A DNA stretch of 29,050 nt from Clostridia bacterium (GTDB lineage Bacteria; Bacillota_A; Clostridia; Oscillospirales; CAG-272), in contig JAFQLN010000138.1 of NCBI GenBank assembly GCA_017414585.1, positions 1 through 29,050 of the forward strand, in the 5' to 3' direction. The notes under the pieces are model-generated. The model was not told the DNA's origin. It saw only the letters and a program-made list of their open reading frames with translations, and did not search any database. Below, one piece after another: positions 16,301 through 24,005 of this stretch (within the stretch, counting starts at the first letter, position 1; each line of letters begins with the position of its first letter). A program made the position numbers and the translations under genes.

Positions 16301-17534
16301 ATTCACTTAACTGTTCGTGCACACGGTTGCCCCAACAGTCAATGATCACGGCGTTATCCTTTTTATCCTTGTGCCAGACGCGGTTTTCTTCCCACATCAA
16401 ATCATATTCCCCGTTGTATTCCCGGCACGCAATGGTCAGGCTTTCCCCCGCACCGATGACGGTTCCTTCCGGAAATGCGAACATTTCACGCCCGCGGACG
16501 GAAATGACGGTCCAGCCGGTCAGATCCACCGCATCGTTTTCAAAATTCCGGATCGTCACAAGCTGGTCTGCTTTCGACACAACGGTAAAACGAACATCGC
16601 GCGATTCTTCCGGTGCTTCATAGTTTTCCGTCCGGATCGTCCCGTCTGTTTCAATCGTTACCAGCACGCCGAGTTCACTCTCGTCCGTAATATGGACTTC
16701 GGCATTCTCTTTTTCGAGCAGCTTGATCACGCTCTTGTGCGCGCTGCCTTCATCTTCATCCCGGTCTGTGGAAATCACGGCAACGGAGGGCGATGCTGCC
16801 CGGATGAACGATTCGGAGCTTGCCTGTTTGCATCCGTGGTAGCCGACCTTGAGAATATCACAGTCGAGCGGCATTTCGCTGTAGAGAAGCGAGGTTTCTT
16901 CGTCGTACATCATGTCTCCGGCAAAAAGCGCGGTGACTCCGTTGACCTGCAGGCGCAGAACCAGAGAATTGTTGTTGTCATCGGCGGGATTGTACCGAAT
17001 CGGTCCGAGCACTTCAAAATACACGCCTTCCGCAAGCTCCGCAACAGCTCCCGGGTCGAGGGACACACGTTCCGTTTCCCCGCGCAGATTTTCGATCTTC
17101 ATCCAGTCGGATGATATGGAAGAAGTATAAACCTTCCCGACCTGATACATTTCAGCAAGTGCGGCATATCCTCCGGTGTGGTCGTTGTCCGTATGGGAAA
17201 TGAACACGCCATCCAGCGATTCCACGCCGATATGATCCAATGCTGCTTCGATAACCGGTACGGATGCCGCAGTCCCCGTATCAATGAGGTAGTTTTTTTC
17301 ATCTATCTGCACGAGAATGGCATCCGCCTTCCCCGCATTGATGAAGAGAATCCGCGCCGTATGTTCCCCGGACGGGACAATATTTTTATAGTCATCCAGA
17401 ATCCCGCGGTCTTCCCTTCCGGGTATGACAGGTGCCGCGGTGCTTTCCGTCTGTGTATCCGGCGTATCATCTGCGGCTGCGCATCCCGTCAGGAACAGAA
17501 ACAGTGTAAAGAAAAGAATCCAGTATTTTCTCAA
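16299..17534 (-). CDS. Lipoprotein with ComEC-like metallo-beta-lactamase and lamin-tail domains
   Basis: The 411-residue protein begins with a lipoprotein signal peptide ending LTGC (lipid-modified Cys18). An MBL domain follows with FINAGKADAILVQ, NYLIDTG and the metal motif HTDNDHTGG (114-122), close to the MBL domain of ComEC/Rec2. The last ~100 residues (RNFENDAVDLTGWTVIS onward) look like a lamin-tail domain. An exported nuclease or phosphodiesterase anchored to the outer face of the membrane is plausible but unproven. The start is TTG at 17534, 8 nt after GAGAGG. It lies 97 nt downstream of the SLH gene on the same strand and may share its transcript. Confidence 0.85.
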   Translation of the reverse strand: MRKYWILFFTLFLFLTGCAAADDTPDTQTESTAAPVIPGREDRGILDDYKNIVPSGEHTARILFINAGKADAILVQIDEKNYLIDTGTAASVPVIEAALDHIGVESLDGVFISHTDNDHTGGYAALAEMYQVGKVYTSSISSDWMKIENLRGETERVSLDPGAVAELAEGVYFEVLGPIRYNPADDNNNSLVLRLQVNGVTALFAGDMMYDEETSLLYSEMPLDCDILKVGYHGCKQASSESFIRAASPSVAVISTDRDEDEGSAHKSVIKLLEKENAEVHITDESELGVLVTIETDGTIRTENYEAPEESRDVRFTVVSKADQLVTIRNFENDAVDLTGWTVISVRGREMFAFPEGTVIGAGESLTIACREYNGEYDLMWEENRVWHKDKKDNAVIIDCWGNRVHEQLSE

Positions 17535-17631
17535 ACAATCAGCCTCTCTCAGAAACGGGAACAGCGGCGTGCTCTCCCGTGCATTTTATATATTGTATCA
17601 TTTCCACGCGTTTTCCGCATCGGAACAGAAC

Positions 17632-19434
17632 TTACACCAAGGCACAAAGTGCGGCTAACCGTGCGACAATCTCCGCAGCTTCGGCACGCAGAGTTTTCAC
17701 GGCAGGCAGAAGCGCTCCCTCGTCGTGGATGAGACGGTTCGCCCGGCAGTAACGCACGCCGTCCAGCGCCCAGTCTGCAACGGAATCGGTATCGGTATAC
17801 GGCAGCTGTACCTGTGCATACTCCGTGATACCGGCACCGAGCTGCAGTCCGAGCTGTGCGACAATTTTGATCATCTGCTCATGCGTGATGTCTCCCATCG
17901 GGTCGAAACGGTTTTCACCGACGCCGTTGACCAGTCCGAGCTGTGCAGCCCAGCCGACATACGGTGTATACCACTGCCCGTCCGGCACATCCGAAAAATC
18001 GGAGTGAATATAATCGTCTTTATTCACTCTGCACAGCCGTCCGAGCACGGTTACAAACATGGCACGGGTCAGAGGGGCATCCGGTGCGAATTTTGTCGAG
18101 GACACCCCCTGAAACAACCCTTTGTTATACACAAAACGGACAGCAGCGTAATGCCTGTCTAGGCGCGACACGTCCTCAAACGGCATGGGAGAGTAAAACT
18201 CTTCGATATCAAAGTCCTTGATCGGCGAGATTTCGATGCGCCGCTCTTCCTCCGTCTCCGTCCCGTCAGGAATCGGCTGATCGGCGTACAGATATTCCAG
18301 CGCATTCTTATAAACCCCGGAGCCGAAGAAGCGTTCCCCTGTCTCCGCTTCGTGAAAAACCATGATGGAGCTGTTCTTCGGGTTGTAAATCAGAATCCGG
18401 TACGGGGTATTCACAAAGATATACCCACGGTACTCTGCCACGCCAGAAAAAATGCCGACCCAATAGCGGCTTTCGGTTTCATCCGTGTACCATTTTTCCT
18501 TAAAGGATAAAATTTCCGTTTTTCCCTCTCCGCTGATATCGGACACAAGCAGTGCGCGCGCGGCAAGGTCAATGTAATACCACTGTCTGCCGCACCAGAC
18601 CATCGGAGACAGAATATCCTTCCAGATCGCCTCCGTGTAAACGTCCGATGTGCACACAATACCGCTCTCCCACCCGACATGCGGATCGGATGTGTGCATG
18701 ATTTCCTCATCGTTCAAAAGAAAATTTTCATGTATCACTCTGCCGATACGATCGGGGGCAGGATCGTCATACACCAGATCCGCGTGATACCATTCACCGT
18801 CAACCTTCACCAGATTCCATGCGTGATTCATTTCCTCCGAGGCTACCATAACCGAATGCATCCCCAGTTCACGCAGAACGGCAATATATGCCAGTGCATA
18901 AGCCTGACACACGCCTTTCCGTTCGCAGAACAAGGAGTATGCATCATAATACGTCTGGCTCTCATCGTAAGAACAGGCTGCGATCAGATAATCATGCACC
19001 CAGAGCGCTTTTTCGGCTTCGGACAGAGACGGATCAACCATGGAAACGATGTAAGACAGTTCCTGTTCGTACCGGAGCTGTGCCGCATCCAGTTCCTCCC
19101 CCGTCATTTTATACTGAAAACTCACGGCAGTGACAATATCCTGCACACCGACAGTTTTGTAGTAATACGATATTTTATTTTCGAGATAGAAGAATTCCGG
19201 TGTTGATGCAAGAATATCAGCGTAAATCTGCATCAGATCATCCGTGCGCAGTTGATAGGCAGACAGATCCGTCTGCTCTGCCTCATCCGCAATGGCATTG
19301 TACAGATGCTCGTAGATTTCTTCGTACTGTTCGATTCCGTTCTGCTGCTCATAGCCGGCATAATCTGCGGATACCGAAGCTGCACAGACTGCCGAAAGCA
19401 GGATTGCCAGAAACAGGCAAGAGATAAGTTTCAT
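17632..19434 (-). CDS. Surface protein with transglutaminase-like domain and three SLH domains
   Basis: The 600-residue protein has a signal peptide (MKLISCLFLAILLSAVCAASVSA, cleavage near residue 23). A transglutaminase-like domain carries the triad Cys176 (RKGVCQAYAL), His204 (NHAWNLVK) and Asp219 (WYHADLVYDD). A middle beta-rich region of unknown fold follows, then three S-layer homology domains at about 420-470, 480-530 and 545-600. SLH domains bind secondary cell-wall polymers, so the protein sits on the cell wall. Transglutaminase-like domains of this kind are often proteases or peptidoglycan-related enzymes. The third SLH is divergent. The ATG at 19434 was chosen because the signal peptide begins there; the ribosome binding site is weak. 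Confidence 0.88.
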   Translation of the reverse strand: MKLISCLFLAILLSAVCAASVSADYAGYEQQNGIEQYEEIYEHLYNAIADEAEQTDLSAYQLRTDDLMQIYADILASTPEFFYLENKISYYYKTVGVQDIVTAVSFQYKMTGEELDAAQLRYEQELSYIVSMVDPSLSEAEKALWVHDYLIAACSYDESQTYYDAYSLFCERKGVCQAYALAYIAVLRELGMHSVMVASEEMNHAWNLVKVDGEWYHADLVYDDPAPDRIGRVIHENFLLNDEEIMHTSDPHVGWESGIVCTSDVYTEAIWKDILSPMVWCGRQWYYIDLAARALLVSDISGEGKTEILSFKEKWYTDETESRYWVGIFSGVAEYRGYIFVNTPYRILIYNPKNSSIMVFHEAETGERFFGSGVYKNALEYLYADQPIPDGTETEEERRIEISPIKDFDIEEFYSPMPFEDVSRLDRHYAAVRFVYNKGLFQGVSSTKFAPDAPLTRAMFVTVLGRLCRVNKDDYIHSDFSDVPDGQWYTPYVGWAAQLGLVNGVGENRFDPMGDITHEQMIKIVAQLGLQLGAGITEYAQVQLPYTDTDSVADWALDGVRYCRANRLIHDEGALLPAVKTLRAEAAEIVARLAALCALV

Positions 19435-19573
19435 TGCGTTCCAATCCACCGGCAGATTTGATGCAGTATTCACAAGAAAGCTTGTTTTTGTGCAGAACAA
19501 TATCCGTCCGCGCGCAAAATCGTGAACCTGCCGGAAATTTTATATTTATCAAATTTGAACAGGAGCTGATAAA

Positions 19574-19606
19574 ACTCGGAAAGCCGGACTTTTTCCGAGT
19601 CCGGCT
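19574..19606. terminator. Overlapping alternative hairpins downstream of the isomerase gene
   Basis: AGCCGGACT (19582-19590) pairs perfectly with AGTCCGGCT (19598-19606), and ACTCGGAAA (19574-19582) pairs perfectly with TTTCCGAGT (19592-19600). The two stems share bases and cannot form together. On the minus strand the second is followed by a short T-rich stretch. A terminator for the isomerase gene is likely; a switch is possible. Confidence 0.6.
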
Positions 19607-19649
19607 GACCAATGCTGTCCTGTGTATTCTTTTATCCTGCCGAGCCGTT

Positions 19650-20447
19650 TCAATCTGCGAAAGGATCGATCAGTGCGTGCATGGATTCTGCGAGTTCGGG
19701 AACTTCCACGGTACGTCCGCATTCAAATGCGAGCCAGCCGTTGTATCCGGTCTTTTCGATTGCCTTGAAAATGTTCGTATAGCAGAGTTCGCCGGTACCG
19801 GGCTGCTGTCTTCCGGGGTTGTCTGCAATATGGAAGTGACCGATGAGGTCGATGTTATTTGTGATATTGCGGATGACATTGCCTTCGGAAATCTGCTGAT
19901 GATAAATGTCGAAGAGAATCTTGCAGTTCGGGCTGTCAACGGCTTTGATCATCCTGACTGCTTCTTCCGTCGTAACAAGGAAGTAACCTTTGTGGTTAAC
20001 AAGTACATTGAGCGGTTCGAGAACGATCATGATGCCCTCATCTTCCGCGATTCTGGAGATTTCCTTCAGTGTGCCGACACAGATATCAAACTGTTCTTCC
20101 CGCGATACATCAAAGCGTTCGTTGCCGGTTGTTGCGATGATGGTCGGAACATTCATAGCCTTTGCCGCTGCAACCGTTTCACGGAAGGATTCAACAAAAG
20201 CTGCACGGGAATCTTCCCAGACCATGCCGTGCCCCCATGCAGTCAGCTTCATATTCTCTTCCTTTACGGACTGGATGACGATGGATGTCGAGGTTACGCC
20301 GGTTTCTTCCAGCGTTTTCTTCGCAAGATCAAAATCCAGACCCAGCCAGTGAAGCTGTTCCACACCCTTGAAGCCGTACTGTGCACCGGTCTTTACGCGG
20401 TCATACCAATTGCCGCCGAACCAGCCGCCTGCTGCCGAAAATTTCAT
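19650..20447 (-). CDS. Sugar isomerase/epimerase TIM barrel, hydroxypyruvate isomerase-like
   Basis: The 265-residue protein is an AP-endonuclease-2/xylose-isomerase-like barrel. Likely metal ligands are Glu144 (VLEPLN), Asp180 (ILFDIYHQQ), His206 (GHFHIADNPGR) and Glu242 (FECGRT). The stretch HIADNPGRQQPGTGEL is typical of hydroxypyruvate isomerase and related ketose 3-epimerases. AGG lies 8 nt before the ATG, and a promoter is at 20499-20527. The neighbours (a GDPD upstream, an SLH protein downstream) do not fix the substrate. Tagatose/allulose 3-epimerase activity is an alternative. Confidence 0.82.
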   Translation of the reverse strand: MKFSAAGGWFGGNWYDRVKTGAQYGFKGVEQLHWLGLDFDLAKKTLEETGVTSTSIVIQSVKEENMKLTAWGHGMVWEDSRAAFVESFRETVAAAKAMNVPTIIATTGNERFDVSREEQFDICVGTLKEISRIAEDEGIMIVLEPLNVLVNHKGYFLVTTEEAVRMIKAVDSPNCKILFDIYHQQISEGNVIRNITNNIDLIGHFHIADNPGRQQPGTGELCYTNIFKAIEKTGYNGWLAFECGRTVEVPELAESMHALIDPFAD

Positions 20448-20498
20448 ACTGAATACCTGCCTTTCAGAATTTCTGTATTGCTTGATTGCTTTACGATT

Positions 20499-20527
20499 AT
20501 TCTACCCTATGATCTTGTTTTTGTCAA
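20499..20527 (-). promoter_or_regulatory. Promoter of the isomerase gene
   Basis: On the minus strand TTGACA (20527-20522), 17 nt and TAGAAT (20504-20499) are present 52 nt before the start. Confidence 0.7.
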
Positions 20528-20587
20528 GAAATATCGGAAAAAACCATCGTTTTTTTGATATTATCTCCAACAGTACCGCCGTACGGC

Positions 20588-21334
20588 TCAGAGCATCTGG
20601 AAAGAGAGCTTGTTGGAAGTCAGCCCGGTTGCATAGGGCATGAATTCCTTATAAATATGGATGTTGTCAACCGTCCAGAATTCCAGCCCAATGCCGCGCG
20701 GGATCATGCGGTTATATTCAATCAGCTGTTCCACAGTGAAAAAGCGGTAATGCCCGTTGATGGAAACCTTGTTGTACGGCGTGCGGACAGAGGCTGCCTG
20801 CTCGATGAACTCAGTCAAGTCCCGTGACATATTTACAAGGTTGATTTCCGCATACGGATGCCAGCGGAGAACCGTATCTATCGCTTTCGGATCAACGATC
20901 AGCCATGCAACGTGTTCTTCCATGCGGTAGCGGGAAACAACATCGAATATCTTATTCCATTTTTCGGTATCCTCAGGATCAAACAGGTAAGTGTGGTCGA
21001 TGTACAGCCCCAGTCCCTGTTCCTTGCACGCTCTGACAACTTCATCCAGCGTCGCAATCGTTTCACCATGGTAACCGAATGTCTTCAGTTCTTCCAGCGT
21101 ATGATCTGCAATGGCAATTTTATCCGTTCCGTTATTTGTATCAACAAATACAGGGTCATGGGAGCAAACAACCACTCCGTCCTTCGTAAACTTCAAGTCG
21201 GTTTCGGCATAATCAAAGCCTGCGCGGGCTGCTGCATAATATGCGGAAAGACGGCAATTCCCCTCATTTTCTCCTGTAATCGAGTATCCCTGATGTGCTA
21301 TACTGCGAAAATTCTGATTCTTTCTGATATACAT
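20588..21334 (-). CDS. Glycerophosphodiester phosphodiesterase family protein
   Basis: The 248-residue protein shows the GDPD barrel signature: IAHQGYS (catalytic His), ENEGNCRLSAYYAAARAGFDYAETDLKFTKDG with metal-binding Glu and Asp, and VVCSHDPV (second catalytic His). It would release glycerol 3-phosphate and an alcohol from glycerophosphodiesters. There is no signal peptide, so action is cytoplasmic, unlike exported GlpQ. AAGGAG lies 8 nt before the ATG, and a promoter is at 21382-21410. It is short for the family, ending in LTSNKLSFQML. The usual RG-HRG opening is changed to AHQG, which is seen in some clostridial members. Confidence 0.88.
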   Translation of the reverse strand: MYIRKNQNFRSIAHQGYSITGENEGNCRLSAYYAAARAGFDYAETDLKFTKDGVVVCSHDPVFVDTNNGTDKIAIADHTLEELKTFGYHGETIATLDEVVRACKEQGLGLYIDHTYLFDPEDTEKWNKIFDVVSRYRMEEHVAWLIVDPKAIDTVLRWHPYAEINLVNMSRDLTEFIEQAASVRTPYNKVSINGHYRFFTVEQLIEYNRMIPRGIGLEFWTVDNIHIYKEFMPYATGLTSNKLSFQML

Positions 21335-21381
21335 ACATATTCTCCTTTTATAGTCAATTTCCGGTCAGAAGTATTTTTTGT

Positions 21382-21410
21382 ATTTTAACATAATCCCCCA
21401 TCCTTGTCAA
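21382..21410 (-). promoter_or_regulatory. Promoter of the GDPD gene
   Basis: On the minus strand TTGACA (21410-21405), 17 nt and TAAAAT (21387-21382) lie 48 nt before the GDPD start. Confidence 0.75.
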
Positions 21411-21488
21411 TATACAGAAGCAGTTCCAGCAGGGCAGCAGCATTTCCAAAGAAGCGAAAAGAAATATACCGCGATTCTTCAATAGGAC

Positions 21489-21517
21489 TTGCAAAATTCT
21501 CCTCGCTGTGGTATAAT
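21489..21517 (+). promoter_or_regulatory. Upstream promoter of the tilS operon
   Basis: TTGCAA (21489-21494), 17 nt and TATAAT (21512-21517) form a good promoter. With the one 60 nt downstream it makes a tandem pair before the small membrane protein gene. Confidence 0.65.
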
Positions 21518-21549
21518 ATAATGATGTATTTTGTTCCTTTCATTTCCGC

Positions 21550-21579
21550 TTGACTTGCTGTCCCTGCTGCGGGTATAAT
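21550..21579 (+). promoter_or_regulatory. Proximal promoter of the tilS operon
   Basis: TTGACT (21550-21555), 18 nt and TATAAT (21574-21579) lie 32 nt before the start of the small membrane protein gene. Confidence 0.75.
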
Positions 21580-21610
21580 GAATATATCCGAATGAAAGGA
21601 AGGAGCAAAA

Positions 21611-21856
21611 ATGTTCCCGAACAAAATATCGTTGTTTTTCTGGCAGATTTCGCGTATCGTTCTGACGCCTCTTCTGCTGGCAAGCATCGCGCTTTTTTAC
21701 AGAATCGTTACCATGTCCGCTGAAGACGCCGTGCATACATATCACGCCTATCCGCTGATGTTTGAGCATATTCTCTGCGGAATTCTGTTCTATCTCCTCT
21801 TTTCCCTGATTCTTACGAAAATTCATCACGCCTTTCTGCATGACGGAAGGAATTGA
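21611..21856 (+). CDS. Small membrane protein with two predicted TM helices, unknown function
   Basis: The 81-residue protein has two hydrophobic segments, about residues 9-34 (FFWQISRIVLTPLLLASIALF) and 50-70 (MFEHILCGILFYLLFSLILTK), with a short loop between and a basic C-terminus. I do not recognise the family. The ribosome binding site GGAAGGAG, 5 nt before the ATG, and two tandem promoters argue that it is real. Its TGA overlaps the first ATG of tilS by one base, so it is probably coupled to tilS. In many Firmicutes a divIC/ftsB-like septum gene lies near tilS, but this protein lacks the single-TM plus coiled-coil layout. Confidence 0.72.
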   Translation: MFPNKISLFFWQISRIVLTPLLLASIALFYRIVTMSAEDAVHTYHAYPLMFEHILCGILFYLLFSLILTKIHHAFLHDGRN

Positions 21857-23361
21857 TGCAAAAAATAAACGGAGTACATCCTATGGAGCTGACCGATCAA
21901 CGCTTCGCCGCCTGCATGGAACCGTACCGTGAACCGCTCAGAGAACGCGGCTGGATCCTCGCGGGATATTCCGGGGGAGCTGACTCCTCGTGCCTTCTCG
22001 CACTTCTGGAGCCATGGTGCCGCGAAAACGGAGTCCGTCTTGCCGCTGCTCATATCAACCACGGAATCCGCGGCAGAGATGCTGACCGTGACGAGGATTT
22101 CTGCCGCCGCACCTGTGCCGAACGCGGAATTCGTTTTTTTTCACTGCGCGCGGATGTTCCCGCACTGGCGAAAGCTGAAAAAACCGGTATCGAAGAAACG
22201 GCACGGCGCGTCCGGTACGACTTTTTTGATGAAGTGTCGAAGGAACTGACCGGTTCTGCCGGCGGCGCTGTCATCGCAACGGCACACAACGCGGACGACA
22301 ATCTTGAAACTGTTCTGTTTCATCTTCTTCGCGGAAGCGGACTGCGCGGACTCTGCGGCATTGAGCCGTTCCGGGATCAGCGGTTTCTGCGCCCTCTGCT
22401 CTCTTTCAGCAGCGTGTCCATCCGACAGTGGTGCTCCGAACATGGAGTCGCCTATGTGACGGACGCAACAAACGAAGACACGGACTACACACGGAACCGC
22501 ATCCGGCATACCATCGTCCCCCAGCTTGCCGAAATTACTCCCGATCCCGCAGAAGCTGCCGCACGGCTTACCTCATCTCTCCGGGAAGACAGTGATTTTC
22601 TCGAAGCCGAAGCCGAACGCGCAGTCTGCGGAAAGCAGATTACACGCGACGTCTTTCTCTCCCTGCATCCGGCAATCGCATCCCGTGTTCTCAGGATTCT
22701 CTACGACCGTTCCAAGGACTCCTCTTCATCACTGGAACAGAAGCATATCCGTACCGCACTTTCCCTCATCCAAAACGGAAACAATGGAAGCAGACTTTCT
22801 CTGCCGGGAAAAATGCAGCTTCTTCTGGACAGCGGCGTCATCCGCATCGTTCCCGATTCCGGCAGACGTCCGGTCTGTGATCCATCTGCCGATGAAGCAG
22901 GCAGCAGCCGTTCTCCTGCCCTGTCCTCGTCTCCCGTGCCCGTCTTTTCCGGAGACGAAGTGCGTGCTGTTTTCAGCAGCCGTGTTTATTCTATACAGAT
23001 TTCACTGGATGATCACAATAATCACGGAACAAACGACAAGATAAATGAAAATATTTACAAATTATCTATACTCACGACTTTGAGATTTGATAAAATATCA
23101 GGAGTACTGCAGATTCGTTCCCGGCTCCCCGGTGACACCATCCGCACAGGGGGCATGACGCACAAAGTCAAACGGCTTTTCTGCGACCGGAAAATGTCAG
23201 CGGAGGAACGGGTACAGTGTCCGATTCTTTTGGACGATGAAGGCATTGTCTTCATTCCGGGCTTCCCGCCGCGCGACGGTCTGCTTTACGACGGCACAGG
23301 AACACCGCTCTATATCCGATGGACGTCAGCATACAATCCGCTGACAGAACTTTCTATATAA
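21856..23361 (+). CDS. tilS: tRNA(Ile)-lysidine synthase
   Basis: The 501-residue enzyme uses ATP to attach lysine to C34 of tRNA-Ile(CAU), changing its decoding from AUG to AUA. The PP-loop SGGADS is at 39-44, HINHGIRG and ATAHNADDNLETVLFHLLRGSG follow, and NRIRHTIVPQL ends the core. The C-terminal TilS domain is seen as LQIRSRLPGDTIRTGGMTHKVKRLFCDRK. Between them is a low-complexity linker (SSRSPALSSSPVPVF) and an AT-rich stretch near 23020-23100. The start may be ATG 21856 or ATG 21883, which has GGAG 8 nt upstream. It is followed by hpt and ftsH, the standard Firmicutes order. Confidence 0.95.
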   Translation: MQKINGVHPMELTDQRFAACMEPYREPLRERGWILAGYSGGADSSCLLALLEPWCRENGVRLAAAHINHGIRGRDADRDEDFCRRTCAERGIRFFSLRADVPALAKAEKTGIEETARRVRYDFFDEVSKELTGSAGGAVIATAHNADDNLETVLFHLLRGSGLRGLCGIEPFRDQRFLRPLLSFSSVSIRQWCSEHGVAYVTDATNEDTDYTRNRIRHTIVPQLAEITPDPAEAAARLTSSLREDSDFLEAEAERAVCGKQITRDVFLSLHPAIASRVLRILYDRSKDSSSSLEQKHIRTALSLIQNGNNGSRLSLPGKMQLLLDSGVIRIVPDSGRRPVCDPSADEAGSSRSPALSSSPVPVFSGDEVRAVFSSRVYSIQISLDDHNNHGTNDKINENIYKLSILTTLRFDKISGVLQIRSRLPGDTIRTGGMTHKVKRLFCDRKMSAEERVQCPILLDDEGIVFIPGFPPRDGLLYDGTGTPLYIRWTSAYNPLTELSI

Positions 23362-23379
23362 TCTCCGGAGGTATGACGT

Positions 23380-23943
23380 ATGACACACAAATCGGTTCTC
23401 GACCGCTATATCGACCGCGTTCTCATTTCCGAACAGGAAATCGACGAAATCACCACGAAAATTGCGGCAAATATTGACCGCGACTACCAGAACTGCAAAC
23501 GACTTCTGCTCCTCTGCATCCTCAAGGGCAGCGTTGTATTCATGGGTGATCTGATGAAGAAAATCTCCATTCCGGTGGAAATCGACTTCATGAAGGTTTC
23601 TTCCTACAAGGACGGAACCCAATCTTCGGGCAGAATCAACATCATTCTTGACCTGCACCGCAAGGATCTCTCCGAATGCGATATCATCATCGTCGAAGAT
23701 ATCATCGACAGCGGACGCACGCTCTCTTATCTGGTGGAATATCTCCGTCTCGGCGGCGCACATTCCGTCCGCACCTGCACACTGCTCGACAAGCCTTCCC
23801 GCCGCGAAGTGGATTTTTCCCCGGACTACCGCGGCATCGAAATTCCCGATGAATTCGTCGTTGGTTACGGACTGGACTATGCAGAACAGTTCCGCGCACT
23901 CCCCTACATCGGTATTCTCAAACCGGAAGTCTATCAGAAATAA
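23380..23943 (+). CDS. hpt: Hypoxanthine phosphoribosyltransferase
   Basis: The 187-residue enzyme salvages hypoxanthine (and usually guanine) with PRPP to make IMP or GMP. The PRPP-binding motif is IIIVEDIIDSGRTL (102-115), preceded by LKGSVVFMGDL (48-58) and the flexible-loop SSYKDGTQSSG (74-84). GGAGG lies 8 nt before the ATG at 23380; the closer ATG at 23373 is out of frame. It starts 18 nt after tilS and is 62 nt before ftsH, with no promoter or terminator seen in between, so the genes form one operon. The protein is complete and cytoplasmic. Confidence 0.96.
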   Translation: MTHKSVLDRYIDRVLISEQEIDEITTKIAANIDRDYQNCKRLLLLCILKGSVVFMGDLMKKISIPVEIDFMKVSSYKDGTQSSGRINIILDLHRKDLSECDIIIVEDIIDSGRTLSYLVEYLRLGGAHSVRTCTLLDKPSRREVDFSPDYRGIEIPDEFVVGYGLDYAEQFRALPYIGILKPEVYQK

Positions 23944-24005
23944 CTGCGCGTTTCCGAGCAGCTTTCTGTTTCATATTCCCATAACCACTTAACCTTGGAG
24001 GCAAA

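Noticed and set aside
21385..21841. Two minus-strand open frames over the tilS promoter region
   Set aside because: They overlap three good promoters and the small membrane gene, and lack ribosome binding sites.
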